DNA of 64,000 nt from Gliomastix tumulicola (taxonomy: Eukaryota; Ascomycota; Sordariomycetes; Hypocreales; Bionectriaceae). The stretch covers positions 1,984,001-2,048,000 of the forward strand of contig BCHX01000001.1 in the NCBI GenBank assembly GCA_001599755.1, written 5' to 3'. Numbering within the stretch: the stretch's first letter is position 1; each line of letters opens with the position of its first letter. The notes under the pieces were generated by a model. The model worked only from the letters and a program-made list of their open reading frames with translations. It searched no databases and was not told the origin of the DNA. Position numbers and translations under genes: made by a program. Below, in pieces: positions 57,126 through 64,000 of this stretch.

Positions 57126-58487
57126 ATGAGGGCCCAACACCCTGTGACGCGCGCTCCATCCCGTCGTAACACCTCCATCTCCTTCAACGCCTACGGCTCG
57201 GCCAACAGACCCGCGTCCCAGACGCTCTCTGCCCTCGGCGGCGGCGGCGGCGGCGGCGGCGGAAGCATGGGCATCCAGCGTCGTCCAAGGGCCTTCTCGA
57301 CGGTGCTCCCGAGCCTTGTCGAGAACAGCGCCGAGGTGAGACCGGCAGAACGCGATTCAACGGCGCCCAGGTCGTTCTACGGCGTTCCTGCGTGCCCGAG
57401 CCGCAAGTCGATCGACGTCTCGCTCGAGACGGACGAGTTCCTGGACTATGTCAACAACAGCCTGCGCATCCGGGATCCGTCGTCCTTCCTCGCAGGTCTC
57501 GACGGACAAGGCGCGACGACGCTTGATCGTGTTCGGAGTTCATCGTCTTCGTACGGCTCCGGCAGCGGCGATGCAACAAAGGTCAACTGTACCGCCTCGC
57601 CGCCTCCCGATAACACGCTGAAGGAGAGGAACCTCCTCAAGTACAGCCGCTCCGGCAACCGGCTCTCCGACCTCCAGTCCTCTGCGTCCGACAGCCGCGG
57701 CGACAGCACGACGAACGTCGTCGACGAGTCTGCGGCCACGGCCAGCGAGTGGCAGACGATCCCCCGTCCTCGCGCCTTCGACTACAACCGGTGCGAGCTC
57801 ATCGACAGCCAGGAGATCCTGCCGTCTGATTCGGTGTCCCAGGTCCACGCCAACGACAGCCCTCGCACGCCGCCCACGCCGAGGAAGACGGCTAAACCTC
57901 ACTGGTTTGGCCGCTACAAGCATGCCTTCCAGCAGCCGTCCCTCGATAGTCTGCCGGTTCTCAAGGGCCAGTATGACGGTGGCGCGGACTCTGTGAACCA
58001 TCGCAACTTTGACAGTCCGCATCCCGATGCCGCACCGCCCCTGCGAGCGACGACGGCCAACATGGGAGGATCAGCAGGCCAGAAGCGCAAGGCGTCCAAT
58101 ATCTCACTGGCCAGCCTATCCAGCCAGACCCGACGCGGCGCGAAGAAGCTCAAGGTGCTCGCCAGCTCCGTGTACCGCAAGAGCGCCCACCAGATCTCCG
58201 AGGTGAAGCGCAAGCTGAAGCAGCAGAACGAGAAGGAGAGGAAGAGGTTCGAGGCCTGGAAGGCGAATCGACGCCGGGATAGACCTGCCGATCCCCTCAA
58301 GGGCAAAGGGGAACCTGGCTTTGGTGCATTCACCCTCGAGCAGTCTCGCCACGGTCACAAGGACTGGTGGCGGGAGGGAGTGTCTCGTTACAAGGCGCCC
58401 TCGTGGATGGTCTTTGGCGGTCAGCGGGAGCGAGCAAAGCTCGAAGAACAAAAGATCAAAGAAAAGGAATCCATCAGTATAGAATAG
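57126..58487 (+). CDS. Basic disordered protein of unknown function
   Basis: The single exon codes for 453 residues with no domain I recognise. It starts at the first ATG; the frame is open further upstream but only with non-ATG starts. A Gly run (about 38-47, GGC repeats at 57237-57262) is followed by Ser-rich sequence. FLDYVNNSLRIRDPSSFLAG (about 103-122) and HWFGRYKHAFQQPSLDSLP look ordered. The last 130 residues are Lys/Arg-rich and helical (VKRKLKQQNEKERKRFEAWK) and end with WWREGVSRYKAPSWMVFGGQ. The Lys-rich end hints at nucleic-acid or membrane contact, but this is a guess. Confidence 0.75.
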   Translation: MRAQHPVTRAPSRRNTSISFNAYGSANRPASQTLSALGGGGGGGGGSMGIQRRPRAFSTVLPSLVENSAEVRPAERDSTAPRSFYGVPACPSRKSIDVSLETDEFLDYVNNSLRIRDPSSFLAGLDGQGATTLDRVRSSSSSYGSGSGDATKVNCTASPPPDNTLKERNLLKYSRSGNRLSDLQSSASDSRGDSTTNVVDESAATASEWQTIPRPRAFDYNRCELIDSQEILPSDSVSQVHANDSPRTPPTPRKTAKPHWFGRYKHAFQQPSLDSLPVLKGQYDGGADSVNHRNFDSPHPDAAPPLRATTANMGGSAGQKRKASNISLASLSSQTRRGAKKLKVLASSVYRKSAHQISEVKRKLKQQNEKERKRFEAWKANRRRDRPADPLKGKGEPGFGAFTLEQSRHGHKDWWREGVSRYKAPSWMVFGGQRERAKLEEQKIKEKESISIE

Positions 58488-58610
58488 GGGAGGGGAAGAA
58501 TGAGGGCCACACACACCGCACATACATAGCATTCATTACTCTTCGTCATTGTGTCTTGATCCATAACTATGCCTCTCAGGATAGCAGTAGGCATTTGCCA
58601 TTAAACCAAG

Positions 58611-58693
58611 GAAAGAAAGAAAGAAAGAATACATATCAGATTCCATGTCTCTATAGTACAGTCGCTGGACTCAAGAAGTATATATATATATAT
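58611..58693 (+). repeat. GAAA and TA microsatellites in the 3' flank
   Basis: A GAAA repeat (58611-58628) and a TA repeat (58679-58692) lie between convergent genes. Confidence 0.85.
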
Positions 58694-58713
58694 GGTTTAG
58701 ACAAGAAGCCCGC

Positions 58714-60581
58714 TCATAGCATGTATCTAAACGCCTCGGCTGGTGTCCTCCTTCGTCTTCTGTGCTCGACAAGCCCTTCTTCTTCTTCATCTACTACGGC
58801 CATGTCCTCCTCTCCGGCCTTCTCGCTCTCCTTCTGGTCCATTCTCCTATTCTGATACTGGAGGTAGGCGCGCAGGACGATGGCGAGGATCGACACGCCG
58901 AGCATGGCCCAGGCACACGCCTGCATGCCCCGCGAGTAGTACGGCGCATCCCTATTCGGATACAGTCTCGTCCCGATCAGTGGGCCGCACTGCCCGACGA
59001 GCTGGAAGAGGGCGAACCCGCCGCCCTGCCGGCTCTCGTTGGCCTGGTTGTTGATGTTCCACGCGATGAGCAGCGTGACGACGTTGAAGAAGCCGACGGC
59101 GGCCGGGTACACGGCCAGGTAGCGCAGCCAGGGGGCCATGCTCAGGGCCTCGGCGAGCGCGAGGAAGGCGTACCCCAGGGTCGACGCGAGCGCGTGGAAG
59201 AGGAGGGGCACCGTCCGGGAGCGCAGGCGGTCGGAGAGGTGCGCGGTGAAGAGCACGATGACGAAGGCGACGAGATAGGGGGGTGCGCTGAGGGCCTGGG
59301 CGGCGAGCGAGTCGTGGCCCATCTCGGTGAGGATCATGGGCAGGAAGACGGGGAGGGAGGAGTAGGCCATGTTGGTGAGAAAGAACATGGCGGCGGTGAT
59401 CCAGGCGACGGGATCCTTGAACACGGCGAGGACGTCCCTCCCCCTGAGGCCGCCGGAGGATGGTTTGGCGGCCGTGGCCGAGGCCGACTTCTCGCTGCGG
59501 AGACGGAGACGGGCGACCTTCTTCTCGCGCTTGGTGAGGTAGGACGCCGTCTGCGGCGAGTCCGGTATGACGTTCCACGCGACGACGGCGGCAATCACGG
59601 AGGGGAACCCCTCGACGAGGAACAGCAGACGCCACGAGGCAATGGGCGTGGCATCGCCCAAGCGCACAATGACCCACGCGAGCGTCGACGCGAAGCTCGT
59701 CGCCAGCGGCGCGGCGGAGATGAAGATGGCGGTGCGGAAGGCGAGCTCGTGGCGCTTGAAGAAGAAGCTGAGGTAGAACGGGATGCCCGTGAAGCCGGCC
59801 TCGCCGATGCCCAGCAAGACGCGGAGGGCGATGAGGAACGGGTACGACGTCGCGACGGACTGGAGGGAGGCGGTGAGGCCCCAGGTCAGGACGATGACGG
59901 AGACGAAGATGTGCGCGGGGATGAGCCGCCAGCAGAGGGAGAGCCACTCGAAGGCGATGTAGGCCATGTAGAAGGACGTCAGCGTCCACTGGTACCAGTC
60001 GTCGCGGGGCGGGTTCGTCTGGAGGTCCTCGTCCATGCCGGCGATGCGCGCGTTGCCGATGTCTGGAGGGTGTTAGTGTGCATGGCCTCAGGTGAGGGAG
60101 ATAGATCATGGTTGGACGTACTGGAGCGGTCGAGGAAGCTGAGCATGTAGAGCAGCGCCACGAACAGGACCAGCTTCCTGTCGAACTTGCGACGCACAGC
60201 AACCTCCTCGTCAGGTGTATACAGCTCGAAGCTGGCAACAGTGCTGCTCGCACTCGGTGTCCTCCTCATCCTCCGCTCGCTGTCACCATCATCCTCGCCA
60301 CCATCCCAATGCCTACTATTCTGCATCTCGCCCCCCTGAACGTTGAGGCCGTCCCGGCTGCCACTCCCCCTCGGGAGCATCTCGAAGGCCTCGGACGACG
60401 CTCCGCTGCCGCTGCCTCCGCCGCCGACGAGGACCTGGGAGCGCAGGTCGAGATCGAGGTCGTCGATGTCGCTGTCGTCAAGCGTGAACTCGGCGCCGGT
60501 CTGGGCAAACGAGGGCGACGCCTCGCCGGGCTGCTGGAAGCCGGGGCCGTCGGCGGCGAGACGGGAGGGATTCGTCGGCAT
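58714..60581 (-). CDS. MFS transporter, anion:cation symporter (allantoate-permease) type
   Basis: Two exons (60122-60581 and 58714-60062) give 602 residues. A long acidic, Ser/Gly-rich cytosolic N-terminus (about 1-130) precedes FDRKLVLFVALLYMLSFLDR, the first helix with the loop signature of the Dal5/allantoate permease family, and NIGNARIAGM. Twelve membrane helices follow. ALRVLLGIGEAGFTGIPFYL (helix 4) and NVIPDSPQTASYLTKREKKV (central loop) are family patterns. The substrate is probably an organic anion or vitamin-like acid; it cannot be read from sequence. The C-terminal tail is acidic then Arg-rich. Confidence 0.93.
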
Positions 60582-60688
60582 CGTGACGTCGGTTCGAAGC
60601 TATCGCGAAGCTAAGCTGCAGCTCGGAGCGGTTGGCCTGCTGTCCAGGGAGCTCATCTCATCCTCGGGGGGGAGGATGGGAGGATGCT

Positions 60689-60736
<48 letters not shown>

Positions 60737-61155
60737 AGGGAGGGAGGGAGAGCAGGAGGAACAATAAAAAAAGAAAGGGATTGTCGGTCTGGATTGGAAT
60801 TGAGATGCGACGCCAAGATGGTCGAGGAAAGATTGCCATGACGGAATTAATTGTACAATTAAGTATAGTAGTAGTAGCTTTCCACTACGACCCCTATCCT
60901 CGGGTGCCCCAGGGTCTGGGGACTTGGGGGGAGCTGCGAGGTACTGAGAGATACCTCATCTGTCACCCATACCATGCGCTTAATGAAGTGTCTTTTAGTA
61001 ACCCTACCCCGTCTCAAGTACATCCCCAGAACTGCCGAACCGTCGAGCCCCGCAGTCGAGACCTCGAACCACATCCGGTCATTCATCATCTCATCTCACT
61101 TCTCACTCTCACTTCTCATTCCAACCACAAACTCAACCAAAGGGATACTCTCACA
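60582..61155. promoter_or_regulatory. Divergent upstream region, MFS gene and small conserved gene
   Basis: The 574 bp gap contains the purine microsatellite at 60694-60751. No motif was recognised otherwise. Confidence 0.4.
60694..60751 (+). repeat. GA then GGGA microsatellite
   Basis: About 18 GA units are followed by about five GGGA units, a pure purine tract in the shared promoter that can form triplex-like DNA. Confidence 0.95.
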
Positions 61156-61773
61156 ATGCCAACGTACCTCTGCCACGGCTTCCGCTGGCAGCGCCAGAGC
61201 GTCCGTATCTTCGTCGGCCTTCACGACCTCATGGACGCCGCCCCGGACTGGATCCTCGCGCCCGCCACGTCCACCGCCATCCTCACGCACCTCCGCGAGC
61301 TCTACCCGTTCATCCCGGAGGAGTCCGAGGCCCTCGCGACGCCGACGGCAGAGGGGCCGGCAGAAGACGCTACAGCAACAAAAACACAGGCCAAGAAGAC
61401 CCTCGTCGAAAGGCAGCCCTCGCCCGTGAAGCTGCTCGAGGAGTACGACCCGGAGGAGACGCAGCTCGCCATGCGGCCGCACGCTTACGTGGCCGATTAT
61501 GTGGTCCGGGTCGACCTCGGCGTCAGCGTGGCCGAGGAGATGGCGCGCTACGAGGAGGGGAAGCGTAGAGAGGAGGCTGCTGCTGCTGCCGCTGCTGCTG
61601 CTGCTTCTGCTGAGGAGGGCGAGAAGGAGGAGGGAGGGGAAGCGGAGGCCCCGTGGTTTGAGAGGCTGAGCGTGGGCATGCAGGCGTTCCAGAAGCCGGA
61701 GCCCATCGAGTGGCACGTTGTCGTCTGTGGCGACGAGGAGAGGCACGTGCCGGGGAAGCATGATGACGAGTAG
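61156..61773 (+). CDS. Conserved fungal protein of unknown function
   Basis: The single exon codes for 205 residues. The start, MPTYLCHGFRWQRQSVRIFV, and DLMDAAPDWILAPATSTAIL look like the N-terminus of a protein family I believe is widespread in Pezizomycotina, but I cannot name a proven function. The end (WFERLSVGMQAF, then IEWHVVVCGDEERHVPG) is also ordered. Between them lie a charged linker and an Ala run (about 141-151, GCT repeats at 61577-61607). The start is the first ATG. Confidence 0.75.
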   Translation: MPTYLCHGFRWQRQSVRIFVGLHDLMDAAPDWILAPATSTAILTHLRELYPFIPEESEALATPTAEGPAEDATATKTQAKKTLVERQPSPVKLLEEYDPEETQLAMRPHAYVADYVVRVDLGVSVAEEMARYEEGKRREEAAAAAAAAAASAEEGEKEEGGEAEAPWFERLSVGMQAFQKPEPIEWHVVVCGDEERHVPGKHDDE

Positions 61774-62088
61774 GAGGGATACGACCAGTGACGAGGCATA
61801 CGAACATAGACAGGCTGATACCCATGAACGAACGGACGGACGGACTATAGAACGAGGAGTGAAGTTGAGTTTATTATCCATACATCAAATAAATGTGTAT
61901 CCTCCATCTGAAGCTGGGTATCCAATACAGACCACCTTCTACTTTTTGTCTCCAGCTCTGAGGTTGGTTGACATCCCCCAGAGCTGTACATCCCGTCTCT
62001 AGCCCTATCTCGTCGCCATTTTTTCTTCTTCAAAATTACCATTAGCCCCTTTTCAACATGTGATGCCTTCGGCAATCGTATACAGGCT
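61774..62088. other. Intergenic, convergent 3' flanks
   Basis: Only 3' flanks are present; no gene is seen. Confidence 0.5.
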
Positions 62089-64000
62089 CTACTCCTCAAA
62101 CATAGCCAAGCTCACACCGCCATCAGGCTCAGCAGTCTGCCCCGGCAGCTGGTCATGCAGGTCAAAGTCCATATCCTGCAGGATGTTCCCCAGCTCCTCA
62201 TCCGAGATGTTCACATCCATGTTCATCGGCATGAAGAATGGCTCGCTCTCTCCTTCCTGCTCCGTCGCAGCCGAAGGAGACTCGGCATGAGGGAACTTGC
62301 GTGTCATCCACTCCTGAAACTTGGCCACTAACGCAGCATCGTCCATTGACGACGGCTCGTACTTGTAGATTCTCTTGCCCTCAGTGCGGATGGCGTCCGT
62401 CGAGGGGAGGCGGCCAGTCGCTTCCACCGAGGCTTTGACAAAGGCAACTAGACCAAGCTCGAGCTCCTTCGAGCAGAACATAACAGGTGGTCGTGGAAAG
62501 CGGGACTTGGGGTCCTGGGTGTAGCTGTTGGAAACGGATTGGCCAGTATTGAAAGGCTTCATCGTAGTCGGAGGAGCCCTGGCATTAGGGAACTTGCGTG
62601 TCATCCACTCCTGGAACTTATCTACCAACGCAGAGTCATCCATTGGCGATGGCTCATACTTGTGGATTCTCTTTCCCTCGGCACGGACAGCATCAGTTGA
62701 AGGAAGACAGCCCGTTGTTTCGACTGAGGCTTTGGCGAAATCAATCAGACCAAGCTCAAGCTCCCTCGAGCAGAAGATGACGGCTGGTCGTGGGTAGCGG
62801 GACTTGAGGTCTTGGAGGAAGCTGTTGGCCACGGATTGGCCAGCAGTGAAGGGCTTCGTTCCAGACTGGAGCGTGATCTGCACGTCCTCGCTGAAGGGCT
62901 CGTGCTGGCTCTTCGGGAAGACGTAAGGAGGAGCGAATCCCGAGCCGCCTTGCTCGACAGCCCACTCAGGACCGTCCGATAGGCCAGGGCCGCCGTCTTT
63001 GACGATGCCGCAGTGTCGCTTGAATCGCTGCAGCCACTCGGCGTTATCAGCAGCGGTCTGGTTCCATGGGTCGTCACTGTAGGTTTTCGAGTTAGCAACT
63101 ACTACTAGTACTCTATACGTTTTGAGTTTGATTCCAGACTTACTCATCGTAGAGGATGAAGCGCGCCTGGTGCTGCAACTCAGCATCCGTGGGCACGTGT
63201 GAGCTTGGGTTGAGCGGTGACATGGTAGCAGAGACCCATCGCCTGAGCTCCCTCGCCAGACGCCTATAGCAGTTGGCATCGTTGAGGAACAGTGTGGAGG
63301 CCTTGAGCAGGTTGGTATTATCGGTCTCCGTCGGCCGAGGACGCGCCCGGTGCATAGAGCAGTACGGCGACTGCATGCTCGGTCCGGACGATGTTTTCGT
63401 GAACGGCGTGTCGGTTGCGGTGACAGACGCAATCGTGGATTTCTGCAGTGAAAAGGCTGGAGAACTGTCTTGCGGAGGAGAGACACCGTCTACTGGGTGA
63501 CGCTCTTTGAAGGCTGCGAGCCAGAACACGTTGTCGGCGGCGGTTTGGTTCCAGCCGTCGTCGAACTCGTAGATAATGATACGAGCCTGCCTCTGGAGGT
63601 CCTCGTCCGTAGGCTCGAGGCCCATCGACCGCTGCACCTTCAGGTAGTCCGCCAGCTCACGCTCTAACCTTGTATAGCTGTAGATGGTTGAATCGATGTT
63701 CGTGGGATCGGTCGACCGGATAATCTTGTCCTTGACATCCTCGCTTCGGGGGAGGTGCGCTCGACGTCGGAAGTCGGCTAGCCAGTGCGTCGAAGACATG
63801 ATAAGCCGCAGGAGCCAGTTAGCAACAGCATCGGAGGGATGCGTCGAAACCTCCTCGACGCGGCCGACAATCCTACAGGCCTCAACCTGCAGCTCGTCGT
63901 CCATCGCCGTCAGGCCCAGTAGGCGCTTCGCCCTGACGAACTCCTGGAGCTGGCACTCCATGGGGCACTGCTCGAACAAGTTATCCTTGCCGTTAATCTT
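62089..64000 (-). CDS. Repeat protein of unknown function, 5' end outside window
   Basis: The reading frame is open to the right edge. One intron (63077-63143) is clear. The protein is built from several copies of a helical module: an ELxxYV/ELxxFV-type helix, a P-T-D/S-T-D turn, a second helix, and in some copies WNQTAADNxxWLxxFK. Copies lie at about 63960-63790, 63690-63500, 63270-63000, 62860-62580 and 62560-62280. The last two are close tandem duplicates 297 bp apart. The C-terminus is acidic (NISDEELGNILQDMDFDLHD) and could be an activation domain. I recognise no catalytic motif. Similar modules occur in fungal regulators with zinc fingers, but none is visible here. Confidence 0.75.
62271..62860 (-). 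repeat. In-frame tandem duplication of about 297 bp
   Basis: Two adjacent segments share long stretches, for example GGGAACTTGCGTGTCATCCA at 62291 and at 62588. The offset of 297 bp is 99 codons, so the frame is kept. Both copies encode FCS(R/K)ELELGL, LPSTDA(V/I)R and KFQEWMTRKFP. Confidence 0.93.

Noticed and set aside
58762..60253. 462-codon plus-strand frame and 433-codon minus-strand frame inside the MFS gene
   Set aside because: They are shadows of the transporter exon in GC-rich DNA; their translations are repetitive Arg/Gly/Glu or Pro/Arg sequence without domains.
1..64000. CRISPR array, prophage, insertion sequence or biosynthetic cluster
   Set aside because: Spliced eukaryotic genes fill the window; no regularly spaced repeats, no transposase or integrase, and no synthase genes were seen.

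Overview
This window is nuclear DNA of a filamentous ascomycete (Pezizomycotina, most likely a Sordariomycete; I cannot place it more precisely). The evidence is many short introns (about 50-100 nt) with GTRAGT donors and YAG acceptors, GC-rich codon use, and filamentous-fungal families: an LsdA-like ferritin, a bZIP with a DUF3425-type C-terminus, a DUF3712 protein and a CorA-like protein. Gene order and both strands are mixed, with no operons and no biosynthetic gene cluster.

Layout. 1-2 kb: 5' part of the TPR corepressor Cyc8/Ssn6 (minus, 3' end outside the window), with an unusually long 5.3 kb non-coding upstream region. 7.3-8.5 kb: a TMEM115-like Golgi membrane protein. 8.5-15 kb: a gene-poor, lower-GC island bounded by two intron-containing tRNA-Pro(AGG) genes in opposite orientation; it holds a frameshifted remnant of an SNF2-type ATPase and other coding-like scraps. 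15-21.9 kb: alpha-SNAP (Sec17), a GatC-like amidotransferase subunit, the PP1 inhibitor Ypi1, and the divergent pair Gep3 (mitoribosome GTPase) and Mrp49 (mitoribosomal protein). 22.3-26 kb: a HECT ubiquitin ligase (Hul4-like). 26.4-31.6 kb: a DUF3712 protein, ribosomal protein S10, Sde2, and the divergent pair Cox12 and a B12D/NDUFA4-like protein. 31.8-36.8 kb: an RRM protein and the COPII coat protein Sec31. 37.5-43.8 kb: LsdA-like ferritin, Get2, a TMEM135-like protein and an alpha/beta hydrolase. 45.4-48.9 kb: elongation factor 2, with eight introns. 49.6-64 kb: an RBM26/27-like (Rmn1) RNA-binding protein, a bZIP factor, a CorA-like transporter with an altered GMN motif, a basic protein of unknown function, an MFS transporter, a small conserved protein of unknown function, and a large repeat protein running off the right edge.

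The genes do not form one pathway. Two themes recur: membrane traffic and insertion (Sec17, Sec31, Get2, TMEM115-like) and nuclear genes for mitochondria (GatC-like, Gep3, Mrp49, Cox12, B12D-like), some of the latter as divergent pairs sharing a promoter. I saw no convincing new defence, mobile or metabolic system. The most unusual parts are the tRNA-bounded relic island, the internally repeated protein at the right edge, and a few altered active-site motifs.
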